Assembly: GCA_017607445.1 (NCBI GenBank)
Contig: JAEVHH010000001.1
Coordinates: 6,386,001 to 6,450,000, forward strand
DNA length: 64,000 nt
Direction: 5' to 3'
From: Histoplasma ohiense
Lineage: Eukaryota > Ascomycota > Eurotiomycetes > Onygenales > Ajellomycetaceae
Shown: positions 36,201 through 46,626 of the stretch, piece by piece
Layout of the letters: each line of letters begins with the position of its first letter
Position numbering within the stretch: position 1 is the stretch's first letter
Translations under genes and position numbers: made by a program
The notes under the pieces: model-generated
Told to the model about the DNA's origin: nothing
Databases searched by the model: none
The model's input: only the letters and a program-made list of their open reading frames with translations

Positions 36201-36373
36201 TGTGACGGCCTCCGCAATCTCTCCAAGTTTAACCCTGAATCAGCCTGTAGTCGCTCGCGAGATGGGGAGGGTCTGATTGATTTGGAAGAAGCAGAATAGA
36301 TGGGTAGTGGGAGCCTGGACATGGGCCGCGGTATGCCACTGGGATGTTTTGGGATGGAATAGCCGTGATCCAT
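33257..36373 (-). CDS. Leucine-rich-repeat protein (LRRC40-like)
   Basis: A single exon of 1038 aa. The N-terminal ~450 residues are Ser/Pro/Arg-rich and disordered, with GIPRPMSRLPLP near the start and several SPS/TP clusters suited to phosphorylation. From about residue 485 to the C-terminus run many LxxLxLxxNxLxxLP repeats (for example LEVLDLHGNMLTTLPKGL, LRILNVAENQLTSIP, LQVLDVSNNSISFLP). A capping segment ends VLEWLKNRITAEELREWG. The last segment resembles the end of LRRC40/RSU-type intracellular LRR proteins. No transmembrane segment or kinase domain is seen. A scaffold role is likely, but partners are unknown. Confidence 0.88.
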   Translation of the reverse strand: MDHGYSIPKHPSGIPRPMSRLPLPIYSASSKSIRPSPSRERLQADSGLNLERLRRPSQELFKKPQLPSPAKSRESSYGQNDSLDKWITNSGGSVAEDEDEGDGDHRENRSSRPSLSDRTIETIAQIPSSPSPSKRKSTFFSPESPMASPSRPPSSLNNHHPCPSSLQHGTNGSAPQFSSITRTVSTPRTPSSAPNMAQPTFLKRSVSMYRDSHPRSSINGAGATQLPTHNNVSAVLPISKKESKTPATGPRTSLYGGSKSVSIRPPKGRPSLASNSFPNQVNNESNGNNVKKAAAKTPVTKSRKSSSTLSSNLTSPTSTTSRKSRRTSVTSNCNPSDLAPQELDTKKAAKSSSALRESIAKAKAAKKAAMENNAKNGLGEALAPVDPIDPFGQLSKSEPNKRVLKNRAAAARTSGHLNIAAMGLKEIPEEVLNMYDFDPESEGDWYESVDLIKFIAADNEFESLSDAVFPDVDFNIMDMDENAKGYQFGGLEVLDLHGNMLTTLPKGLRRLQRLRSLNLSHNQLDVKAFEIITEISALTDLKLANNKLGGSLTSTIGTLSKLEVLDLRENGLTELPDALSDLTALRILNVAENQLTSIPFEALKALPLVEINAQKNRLQGHLVPASVTRLETLQILNVTSNFLESLSLGETLELPNLQQLSIDANRIKALPNISTWKSLLILTAEDNAICSLPEGFLQLENIKVVEFTGNNITALDEKLSLLENLISFRIANNPLRERKFLTMDTDELKRVLRGRCEPDQLEAEEEDGSVQTEFTLAPESPTTANAWRIKSGGVLDCSSTDLASLDPADLEPFLASSTAIKCLYLHHNRFHSLPVVSLSLLSHTLTDLDFSHNPFSSTPTTPLLTTPLSLPHLQNLTLSSTGLTTLEHIQRHLSAPNLTFLDVSNNRLMGALPHIRHSYPSLITFLVSDNQIDSLEFDAVCGLQVLDVSNNSISFLPPRLGLLGSEGTAGAGNSKGSGVSAAGATTCLRRLDVAGNCFRVPRWQVVSKGTEAVLEWLKNRITAEELREWGVVEEEGVD

Positions 36374-37139
36374 GGTTCTGGATAGATTCTGACAAGGGGT
36401 AACAATCGATGAGCGTCAGGTACCTAACTAAAGACGAGATGCATAGCTAAGGGAGAGCCAATTGGAGAGGGAATCCAGTAGAATGTTGGCTTATGGCTCC
36501 TGCTTTGTCTCCCAATAGCACCAATAGCAGTGCTGTCTTGTTCTATGTAGAAGATTCCGATGTAGTTATCGAGGAGAGGTTTGTCCGCTATGTAACTTTC
36601 TTCTCCAAGCTTTATCCCTGAATGGGGCAATTTGATATGACTTTTCCATTCTGGGATAAGATACACCGGGACATTATTCTTCCGGAGCGTCCGATGAACT
36701 AACCGTATGAAGATATCTCTTCAGTCACCTGATTAATCAAATGTGGCTGGTGATCAAACCTAGCCCCCGAATTTCTTGTTTGGGAGCGGCTTCCACGGTT
36801 CCACCCTCCTCGCCTGAACGTTCTCTCAGCAACCTCCACCAGCGTCGCTGTATTGCCATTTTCCTATTCTTCCCTCTCCGCTCATCCGTTCTCTCTCTGC
36901 CTCTCTTGTTGTTGCATGTTTGCAAATATCGGTATTCGGTGTTAACGATCTCATAGTAGTACTGAACGTGGTCTCGCCTGTTGATTTACAAAAGTGGGTC
37001 ATCCCATCCGTTGCCTCCACAACAATATCCACGACAAACCCCAGCCTCCTTGCCCGCCTTGCCATTTTCCACTTAAAAATTCCCTTTTCCGTCCTGAGGT
37101 CCCCGGCCAAACCATCTATCAACTTCGCCTCATCTATTG

Positions 37140-37186
<47 letters not shown>

Positions 37187-37468
37187 TGGTGTGTGTGTGT
37201 GTGCGTGTGTGTAGACGGTTACATATTTATATGCCCTCGAAACACTTTGTCTTTCGGCTCGCCAAGTTGCCTGGATTATCAGTCCTAAAGTAAGCAGAGA
37301 CCCGCCAGGAACTTCCTATCCCTCGATTTGCTCAATCACTTCGACTGTGACGTGGCTTTCTGCTGTTCTCTTTCTTCGTCGTGTACCAATTCTCCTTAAA
37401 TTATCACGAACGGAATTCTTCACGAATATCCGTATCGACTTGCCTTCCTTATTTCTCCATTCTTGTTG
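36374..37468. promoter_or_regulatory. Divergent promoter region with AT/GT microsatellite
   Basis: About 1.1 kb lies between the LRR gene and the coiled-coil gene. A long (AT)n run at about 37,141-37,183 is followed by (GT)n at 37,189-37,212. No gene is seen. Confidence 0.55.
37141..37212. repeat. (AT)n-(GT)n compound microsatellite
   Basis: About 20 AT dinucleotides pass after a short GCGTG break into about 12 GT dinucleotides, some 260 nt upstream of the coiled-coil gene start. Confidence 0.95.
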
Positions 37469-39136
37469 ATGACGACGATGACGACAAAGGGGATTGAAGA
37501 GAGGTCGTCCCAATGCTCATTGGCACCTCCAGCGGAGATAAAGATCCCAAGCACTCCAATTCCTTCTCGAGTTAGTCTATTAGCCTCTCCAGGTCGGCCA
37601 GCCGTCGACCAATGCCAATACCCCCCCATGTCTGATCAGCTCCGCTCGCCTATCCCACGAAAATCTTCTTCATCCAATATGACTCCCCCTCCATCAACGT
37701 CACAACATATGGGCGATGCTGCAGCTACTCCCTTCCGTCGACCACGCTCAGATTCAGACACCTTCCTCGCTTCACCACCGGCCACCATTGACAAAACACT
37801 CTGCGTAGCATATGGCGCGTCAGTAGATCTCCCATCCTCGAGAGATATCGACAATGCAGATGAGGTGCAATTACGAAAAGTTGCAAAAGAACTGCTCGTA
37901 TTTGCACAGGAGTTCCGCATGTCAGCTGCTCACTTCAAACTTCAACACAGCCTCTTATCGCTCACCAGCAGTGAGGCGATAAACAAAGCCGAAGTGGAAC
38001 AGCGGCTGGCAAAAAGGGAAGTCGAGATTTTGCAGAGTATAGAATATCGCCATCGACGCGGCCTCAGCTTGGAGAAATCCCCTGAATTGTCTCCCAAGCC
38101 TCGTCAGGCAGATGCCACACTGAGACGGATTAAAGAGCTCGAGGACGCGAACATCACACTGGAACGTCGTTTGCGTCGAGCCAAACGAATAATTGAAGAT
38201 GAAACGGACAAGAACGAGCTGCTCTTCGAGGAGAACAGCCGTCTTAAGAAGCGCATACGTGAAAATCGTGAGCACTTTACTCTTATGCTGGGCCATGCAT
38301 CTCTGGCATCCAGTCCACAAACCGAATTTCTCACCCCTCAAAGAAAAACTACTACTCCTCGATACCCAGATAGTGCCCGAAGTCATGTGAGCGGGGTTGG
38401 CAGCCAGGATCCTATCGCTGCACTACTTGCAGCCGGCCAAGTTTTGCATGGAGAAAACGTCAGCGTGCACTCTACACCATCGCGAAGTCACTCCCACAAA
38501 CACAACAGTCACTCCCACCGCTACTCCCACTCCCACTCCCAACCCCACAACCATAACCACAACCACCACCAGGACCGCACCTGCGGGACCCACGCCGTAT
38601 CCTCCCTTCCTGTAACCCCGCAACGATCCTGTGCCAGAGAATCCCAAGGACATTTCTTTACTCCAATCAACAAACGGACCCCAAACTCTCGTCACAGCAA
38701 CCACCACAACGATTCTGCTTCAATCTCACTCCGTGAGGGCGAAGAGCTTGACCGTCATGATCGCGATAGCACGATATCCGCATCTGACGATGACGACGAA
38801 GAGGCACTTACCGACCAAGACGTCCCCGCTTCGCAGGCCAGCTCGCTAGCTACGAGCATGCTCCGCCGGTATCCTAGCGGCAGCAGCAGCCAGGAACAAC
38901 AACAACATCACCGCCAACATCATAGTTCGAATATTTCTAAATCTAGCTCTATCCTACAAAGCAAGTTGTTTGGGCATGTTAAGAAGGCTGGCGTTGAGCG
39001 GGAGAGTAGTGGAGATAAGTGTAATAATATCCTGAAGCGGAAATCTATTAGTTATGGCAATGGCGATAGCGGGGAGGAGATTGCGGCTAAGAGGCTAAGG
39101 TTTGGAGAGCAGGTTGGGCTCGGAATTCAGCCTTGA
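37469..39136 (+). CDS. Conserved coiled-coil protein of unknown function
   Basis: A single exon of 555 aa from the ATG at 37,469; codons immediately upstream are TTG. I do not recognise the family. A helical segment near residues 125-195 (LRKVAKELLVFAQEFRMSAA) is followed by a strong heptad coiled coil at about 210-270 (RIKELEDANITLERRLRRAK and onward). There is a His/Ser-rich tract (SHSHKHNSHSHRYSHSHS) near residue 345, an acidic cluster (DDDDEEALTD), and a short conserved-looking C-terminus AAKRLRFGEQVGLGIQP. Nuclear or cytoskeletal scaffolding is possible but not shown. Possible zinc or nickel binding by the His tract is speculation. Confidence 0.75.
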   Translation: MTTMTTKGIEERSSQCSLAPPAEIKIPSTPIPSRVSLLASPGRPAVDQCQYPPMSDQLRSPIPRKSSSSNMTPPPSTSQHMGDAAATPFRRPRSDSDTFLASPPATIDKTLCVAYGASVDLPSSRDIDNADEVQLRKVAKELLVFAQEFRMSAAHFKLQHSLLSLTSSEAINKAEVEQRLAKREVEILQSIEYRHRRGLSLEKSPELSPKPRQADATLRRIKELEDANITLERRLRRAKRIIEDETDKNELLFEENSRLKKRIRENREHFTLMLGHASLASSPQTEFLTPQRKTTTPRYPDSARSHVSGVGSQDPIAALLAAGQVLHGENVSVHSTPSRSHSHKHNSHSHRYSHSHSQPHNHNHNHHQDRTCGTHAVSSLPVTPQRSCARESQGHFFTPINKRTPNSRHSNHHNDSASISLREGEELDRHDRDSTISASDDDDEEALTDQDVPASQASSLATSMLRRYPSGSSSQEQQQHHRQHHSSNISKSSSILQSKLFGHVKKAGVERESSGDKCNNILKRKSISYGNGDSGEEIAAKRLRFGEQVGLGIQP

Positions 39137-40192
39137 GTCCCTTCTTTTTGGTTATTTGTCCCATTCTGGGGAGCCTTTCTTTTGCTCTTCGCTTTTTTGC
39201 GTCATATTGATGGTTGATATCATGAGTCTTGTCTTTTAATTTTCCTATGCTCATTTTGTCTTTTTCTCTTTTGTTTTGCAATCTACGGATTTTCATGTTC
39301 GAAATATTTCAATTTCGTTATCACCCTTTTTAACGTTTGGCTAGTTGGTCAGGGGAACTGATCTACTATTTGTTCGACATATGACTTCATGAAACGTCCA
39401 CGATGATATTTTTCTTTCCCCTCCTGTTTTCCCTTTTATTTTGTCTTGCGATATGCGATTGTAACGACCGAACTTGACACAGAAGACAAAACTCTGGCAA
39501 GGGCTTTCTAACGACTTTTGATTTTCCGTTGTCTCGTTATTCCAAATGTGGAACCTTTTCCATGTTTATATTTTTCATTCATACTTTTTGGGTATTTTCT
39601 TTCTTGAGATGAAATAAATGCGTTTGGATGTGCCTGTGATTCTCGTTTGGACTTTTATTGCTCTCTTTTAACTTTACCAGGAGGATGAGGGAGATATAGA
39701 GATTAGTATGTTCTGTATAAAAGATGCTGTGCCTGAAGGAGAAATAATTATCTGCCTTGGCCAATATGAATACTAAGTATCTCAAAACAATATATCATTC
39801 ATCACACTCATTAGAACATAGGTCTCAGGAGTTTCATATATCAACATTGGGATTTACCTGTTTCCCAACTAATGGGCCCATTTCAGTTGAGAATATTCTC
39901 AACAAACCCAGTTACAATTCCTCGTCGTCTGAATACCCATAGAGCATTTCAGCAGGTTTATCTGACGTCCTGACTACCCGATTAGGAAGCTTCTAGGGCT
40001 AATTTGTATCGCTAAGCGAGCCGCATGTGGAAGAATCCTTGGCGCACGTTACATCACGTGATATATCACCACACATATGCGTATCTCATTCTTTCTTCGT
40101 CTCGTTTTGTTTGAACAGCGACCAGCGACCACCGACCACCGACCACCGTGCACGCAAATCACCTTCAACTTCCTTGATCCCCATCCGTCACC
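39137..40192. promoter_or_regulatory. Intergenic region and eL13 promoter
   Basis: About 1.06 kb. The distal part is T-rich 3' flank. Close to the eL13 start is a short CGACCAC tandem repeat (about 40,119-40,148) that probably lies in the 5' UTR. Confidence 0.5.
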
Positions 40193-41330
40193 ATGGTATG
40201 TCTATGCCTATTACAGAGAGTTTCTGCTCGGAGAGGAAATAGAGGAGAAGTTAAGTGGCGATATGGAATGGATAGCTGACCTGTACATTGTGGGTGCGCG
40301 TGTGATTATATATAGGCGATCAAGCATAACCAGACCATCCCGAAAAATCGTGAGTTTTAAATGTCTTCTTGCATTCTACCAATATACTTAGACACTATGC
40401 TTGCAGAGGCAACGGAGAGACTTACTTTTGTTGCGTGTGTGCAGATTTCCACAAGGACTGGGCTCGCCGTGTTCGGGTACATTTCGACCAGGTATGTTAC
40501 CAACACAATCTCGAAATTCCGGCCCGCCATCCACCCACCCCTAACGCAACCCCAAACGTTCGAAAATATCTATGTCTCCGAGAAAGTGAATTTTTGTAGA
40601 AATCGAAATTTATACAACTGACAAAACCCTCCTTACCCCTTATTTTACATACAGCCTGGTCGCAAACACCGTCGTCGGGAGGCTCGTCTCGCAAAGGCGG
40701 CTGCTGTTGCCCCGCGCCCTGTTGATAAGCTTCGGCCTGTCGTTCGGTGCCCTACTGTCAAATACAATCGTCGCGTGAGAGCTGGGCGTGGCTTTACCCT
40801 TCAAGAACTGAAAGTACGACATCCTATCCCTAGGGTTTGGAGGGGTTCCGTTACCCGATCCGCAACTGGAGGCAATAACAGGTCAACAAATCACTCGCTA
40901 ACTCTCAAAAACACAGGAAGCTGGAATACCCCGTAAACTCGCGCCAACAATCGGCATTGCGGTTGACCACCGCCGCGTCAATGCCTCCACCGAATCCCTC
41001 ACTCTCAACGTCGCTCGCCTAAAAGAGTATAGGGCTCGCTTGATCCTCTTCCCCCGCCGTGCCGGCCAACACAAGAAGCTCGACTCCTCCGCCGATGAGA
41101 TAAAGGCTTCCCAGGACACCTTTGCCAAGAAAATCACCGCCCTCTTGCCTGTGAATAACATCAGCCACGCCGGGGCCGTTTCGGAAATCAGTAAGCGTGA
41201 CCTAGGTGCTGGTGTCGAAGGTGGCGCATACCGAAAATTGAGAGCCGCGCGGAGCGAAGCAAGACTAGTTGGTGTACGGGAGAAGCGGGCTAAGGCGAAG
41301 GCTGAAGAGGCTGCAGCGGCGAAGAAATAG
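40193..41330 (+). CDS. RPL13: 60S ribosomal protein eL13
   Basis: Five exons (40193-40195, 40316-40349, 40445-40491, 40655-40813, 40917-41330) give 218 aa, the family length. The first coding exon is the ATG alone, directly followed by a GTATGT donor; exon 2 continues AIKHNQTIPKN. The whole N-terminal signature KNHFHKDWARRVRVHFDQP is assembled from three small exons. Further in are RRREARLAKAAAVAPRPV, LRPVVRCPTVKYN and AGIPRKLAPTIGIAVDHRR. eL13 binds 25S rRNA on the large subunit. The dense 5' introns are typical of highly expressed fungal ribosomal-protein genes. All phases close. Confidence 0.97.
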
Positions 41331-42721
41331 AGAGAGAAAAGAGCCAAAATATAATTCTTAACAAAAAGGGAGTTTGATAAATGGGTCTATTTCTCTCTTG
41401 CCTTGTATTTCCTTGCTTTTTCCTTATTTCATTTGTTTTTTAAACGCAATCTACCAAAACGGAAGAACGAGCACTAGCACCGCCTCTACGTCTACGCACT
41501 CCACCATCATCACTCGCAACAAAAATCGGACGTCCAGTGAGCTTCTTTCCATTTTTTTTTCCTAAAGAGAAAGAATTAGGTGAAAAGATCATGAATGGCC
41601 GTCACTTTGTCGAAGTGTTCTATCTCGTCTTATCCTTCTTCTCTGTGCTGTTATTGCTGCTCTCATCTCCCGTTTTAATGCTGATTCTGATGACGGAGCG
41701 GGTTGCTTGGGTTCGTCGGATATTACTTGGTTGACACATGATTTGTTGTCTACGCGAGGAAGAGGGGAGCCGGGGTGGGGGAAGGGGAGGGGGAGGGGGA
41801 GGGGGTTGTGGAAGAAGATGGAGGAAGAGTATGCTATGTTATGGATTGTTTGAAAAGAGATAAGAAACTGGCACCTGGCAACTGCCTTTGATAATGGGAG
41901 AGATATACAAATATCCATGACATAAATACTACGTATTTATTTAAGTTTTCCCCGATTTCTCCCGTAACTAGATTGTCCGTAGAAGCTGTTAGTGACACGG
42001 TTTACAAATTTCCCCTGTTCGAGAATGAGCAGCCCAAAAAGAGTGGAAAGGACACAAACCCCAGTTCCTATTATTTGCAAGCAACATTTCTATTTACAGG
42101 TTTGTTACAATAAAAAAAAACCCCATGCAGAGTTGGCTCCAGTTTCAACAAATGGATGTTCGGCTTGGTCACTACCGACACCCATAGACTATATATATTT
42201 GTTAGTCCATAGGACAGAAGAGTTCAATCACCACCACCAGCGCCATTCCGGCAATAGAGGGGACGAACCAATCCAAACCCCCAACAATATTTATGTGCGT
42301 ATCAATCACACTGAAACACATCAGCTAGATGGGACCAATAAGAACATTACAAATCTCATTGTTTTGATGATCCTCATGCATGGATACTGTTGTGGAATGG
42401 GTTAAGTAGAACAAAGGAAAACAGAAAAGGACGAAGGACAACTCCATTTATCCTCCACAACAGTTCAAAAAAAAAGTTCCTTTTCCAAGTTGCGCCAACC
42501 CCTTGCCGTTACACCTTGCATACATGTTGATTTCCAATACAACCGAAAAAAAAAAAAAAAAAAAAAAAACCCAGGGAAATAAGGAAATTCAAGCCTTCGT
42601 CACTTAGAAAAGGAAATTTTAAAAAAGAAACAAACAGAGAAAAAAAAGCCGGGCATACATATATACACAAAACCGCAAATACCGCCCACCTATAAAAGCA
42701 AGCAACCATCCCAATGGCCGC
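41331..42721. other. Convergent intergenic region, no gene recognised
   Basis: About 1.4 kb. It contains a G-rich run near 41,772-41,806 and an A homopolymer at about 42,546-42,568. Short ORFs (for example 41,992-42,405) show no family. Confidence 0.6.
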
Positions 42722-44893
42722 TCACACCACTCCAAAAAGAAGCCTAGCAACTCCTTCAACAGCCCGAACAAGCATCGCGATATCCCCATCAATCTCCATC
42801 TGTCCATACCCACCTTCTTTCCCTCCCCGACCACTCCTTAAAAAGCTCGCAAAAACCGACTTCGCCTCCTTCTCCACTTTCTCCAAGCTCCCTACAGGCG
42901 ATAATAGCGGTACCGAAACGCTAATATCCGGCTGCAGCTGGGGTTCGCTTGTCCATAAATCCAACGTAAGCGGACATGAAACGAGGAGCTGTGGTGATGA
43001 TTGGCGTGTGACAATTATTTCGGATCTCCTTTCTTGACGCTGTCGCCGTGTCTCAACAGAGAAGAGAAAAGAGGTCTGGCCAAGGTGTGGAAGGAGGTCT
43101 CGTGGGGTGTCAAGTTGCCTGGTCTTGCTGTTATTGTTGTTGCTGTCGTTGTCGTCACGTCTTGGTAAAGATCCTTTCTGCGACGAAGATAATGTAGTCA
43201 TTATTCGGTCCCGTAATTCTTCCAGTTGCGCCCAAAGCTTGGCACGCGATAAATCGGCTTCCCAGTATCGGGATATCCCCCAGCAGAGGCCGGAGATATC
43301 TCTATGTAGAAGGGGATTTGAGAGTCGGATTTGTAACCAGGAGAAGAGAGCGGTAGGGATATTATGATTTGATTTTGTATCAGAATGATTCGGTTGCGAT
43401 TGTGTAGGGATAGAAATGGAGATAACTTTTTGGCTTTCTGGGTTGGTTTGGAGGGTTATAGGAATCTGAAAGAGGCGGGCAGGGAAGGGATGGGGTGCGA
43501 CTAAAGTAAGGTTGTGTGTTTGGGTAATAAGGAGTGTTGATGACTGCGATGATTCATGTGGTGAGATTGAAACAATCGGGGTGGAAACTGTCTTCGTATG
43601 TGCAGTGAGGGAGAGGGGTGCAAAGAGCGTGAGATATGGTATCAAGTCTGTTGGCTGTTGCAGAGCAAACGGGTTCTCTGGTGGAGGAGGGAAGGTTGAA
43701 GTATGCGGGGCCGGTTTAATTATGGGAGTACATCGGGGAGATGCAAATGGCAAAAGAAAACAGAGGAGAGAAGAAACTGGTGGTTGGGAGGATAGCGTTG
43801 GAGGTGGAGGGGCGCATGAGGGGTTAGAGGTTGTGAGGAGTTCGCTTTAGAATAGTTGGTTAGCTTGAAAGTTTGTTGAGTGTGGGAATAAAACTAAAAC
43901 CTACATTAGATTTTCAATAGATTCTGTATCCGGTGCTGGATATTGGTCAGGTTTCTCATATCTTTGCGTCTCATACTCTATTTTCGAAATATCTTTTTTC
44001 AGCCTTGCCAACTGAGCTGCGAGCGCATTGCGTAGCCCTACTTTATCTCCAAATTTATTAGGAACGTAATCTTCCTCAGGAAATAAACTGCGCGGGGACG
44101 CAATCCCATTGCCAGGTTCATTTCCAGTAATGTCTGCATCTTTAGGTTTAAGTGGGCTAGGTTTTTTCACGGCATCCCTTGTCCTTCGCTTCCTCTTCTT
44201 CTCCTGGCGATAGCTTGGGCTACTGCTGCTCAACAACCCTCTCGGACGGTTAGGCAATCTCTCTAAACCCAGCTCAGTTGGAGTTGGAGGTAACTCTGGC
44301 TCGCCATTTCCTTGAGCGGGGGATGATGAAGACCGCGTACGTCTCCCATCAGCAGTTGCTTCATCGGCAGTTTGTCCACTTGCCGGGTCCCTAGCTCGGG
44401 AAGGAAGTCGTGGTTCAGGCAATTCAATTCCAGGTTCCAGCGAGAACGAGGCCCGCGATCGTTGTGACGACATTGACAGTGATTGCGACGCAGAAACACG
44501 AACACTTGATCCATGACGTTGCGTAAATGAGACAAGTTGCCGGGTCGGTTGTCGAATCGGCAATTCAGTCACCAATGCCGAAGTCGTGGACAGCGGCGAC
44601 GGTGTAGGTAGCTTACTTCCCGATACCCCAGATTGTCCACCTTCCACACCTCCTACACCGGGACTAGCGTTTTCCCTTCCACGACTCACTGGCCTCTGAT
44701 GTGCTGATTTTGGTGGGGAGCGGTTCAGAACACGTGCGAGGACATCTGGGTGTGAGCGGGAGAGGCTAGCTTTGGTAGGCGATTGGAACGATGCGCGACT
44801 TGGAAGCCGCGGTTGTGGTATATCAGTGCCAGTGGCCTGCGGCTTCTGGGAAGTGTTTGATGCGCTGACCACAATAGTGGGTGAATCGAACAT
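42722..44893 (-). CDS. Uncharacterised two-exon nuclear-type protein
   Basis: Two long ORFs, 44893-43905 and 43844-42722, join by a 60 nt intron in matching phase to give 703 aa. The second ORF has no ATG of its own near its 5' end, which supports the join. The N-terminal half is Ser/Pro-rich with repeated PRLPSRA motifs, a basic cluster KKRKRRTRDAVKKP (a likely nuclear signal) and a short coiled segment LRNALAAQLARLKKDISKIE. The C-terminal half is folded in appearance, with LIPYLTLFAPLSL, RLSNPLLHRDISGLCWGISR, LWAQLEELRDRI and a beta-rich stretch around EIIVTRQSSPQLLVSCPLTL. A kinetochore-type RWD protein was considered, but I cannot support a name. Confidence 0.78.
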
Positions 44894-46626
44894 GGAGGAG
44901 GCGCGTCGGCATACAGAGATGTGGAGAGCGAGAGCGGGGGATGGTTAGACCTAACGAAGGCTGTCCATTAGGGGTTTTATATCTTGGTGATACAGCTTGG
45001 GTCTTCTGTCATGAGAAAGTATGGAGTAATGAAGCCATAAACAAACTGTCAACTGAGCATGGCAGCCAAACAACGCGAGGATGGAAGGGTTGTTATGTAA
45101 GCGTAAGAAGCCCGCACTAAGGTTCCAGCGCTAGGCCGAAGCAGGCAATGCATTCTTGTTGGTTATGATATCATTTACTTTTCTAAGTTGACTAGTTAAG
45201 ACAGTTATCAACATGTACTGATGACATCTACTTTGTTAATGTGGGATGGTAAATCTTGTTATTGTTGTGGTCGGATTAAAGAGTTTACAGAATAATAAGA
45301 GTATCAGCTATGACAATATTTTGAGATTGAAATTATAAAACATATAAAAACATGATTTAATATCATACTATAAACATAAACCAGTGCTTTGCAGTGATGA
45401 GTGTTTGTAGCAGAATTACATTTTTATTATGAGAGTATAGATGAATTTGATGAGAGAGAATATAGTAGTTTTGAATAATTATTCTTCTGAAGTGTATGCC
45501 AATAATAGAGGGTGTACACTATTGCACTAGTTCGGCATTTTTCTTATAAAAAGAGTAGTGAAAGCTTATAAGCTTCTACAATCTTTGAATCACACACACG
45601 GCCCCAATCATGGAACTAGTGCCCTATGCTGGCTGGAGAATAAAGGCAGGGATAGATAATTTCTCCACTTGTGGCGGGCTAATCCCACTGCTGTCAAAAC
45701 CGATAATGCGAGTCATGCGAGTCTTCACACTTTCAGTGTATTTCGTCAAGAAACCTTGAAGATTTTCTTTTTTTTTCTCAGTACCCGAGACTCAGAACCT
45801 GGAACGACATGTCCGTAGTGGAGAAGAATTTAACAACAGAAATGGGGTGAATATGGGTTCATTCACCAGCAGACGGGCGCGAAATTGTGTTTCTGACATT
45901 CTCACTTTCAAATACTGCACACAGGTGCTCTCTCTCGCTGCCACCTGCTCTGAAATTTCATTGTCCTTCACCATAGGAACACCATGAGTCCGTCTCAATC
46001 AACTTTTGTCCCACTGCTCATCTCCCAACGTTCCGCTGGCATTTGTTGTCGACCACGATTCCAAGAGCCGTCAATTACGGCAGAAAATTAGGGATGTACG
46101 TACGTACATGTATATATATTTCTTCACCAAAATTCGTCGTGTCAAAAAAAAAAAGAAAAAAAAAAAACCCCCGAAAAGGAAATAGAAAAAGCGGCGGCTT
46201 AATCTCTAATTCCCTATTTAGCATTTCGCAATGCTATTTCAAACTCCATTTATGGTATTGCCGACGCCACCTCTTCTTCCCATACCCTGTTCTGGATTTT
46301 GTGATACGGAAGGCGGTAAAGGCGTCCACCACTGGAGTCCGGCGATCTGCCATTCGGTTCCATGGATGTTGGCGGCAATGGCAGTGGGAAAACGGGCCTA
46401 ACAACGCATACACATGGCAAGTGTGTATTGACTCGTTGCCAATAGCGGGGAACAAAGTGGGGAAAGGGAAGGCTAGCTGTGTCGTTTCTTTTTTGCTGAA
46501 AATGGAAGGAAGAGTTAGATGTTTGATAGCAAAGAGAGGTAGAAAGATGAGGGCCAAAATATCGAGAGAATAGACAATTAAGTGGAGCTGCCAAAATGAC
46601 GATCATAGCCGGGATGTACAGCACTT
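44894..46626. other. AT-rich intergenic region, no gene recognised
   Basis: About 1.7 kb. The stretch 45,170-45,560 is clearly AT-rich. An A-rich run lies at about 46,145-46,167. No convincing ORF. It separates the housekeeping gene run from the decaying patch to the right. Confidence 0.6.
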
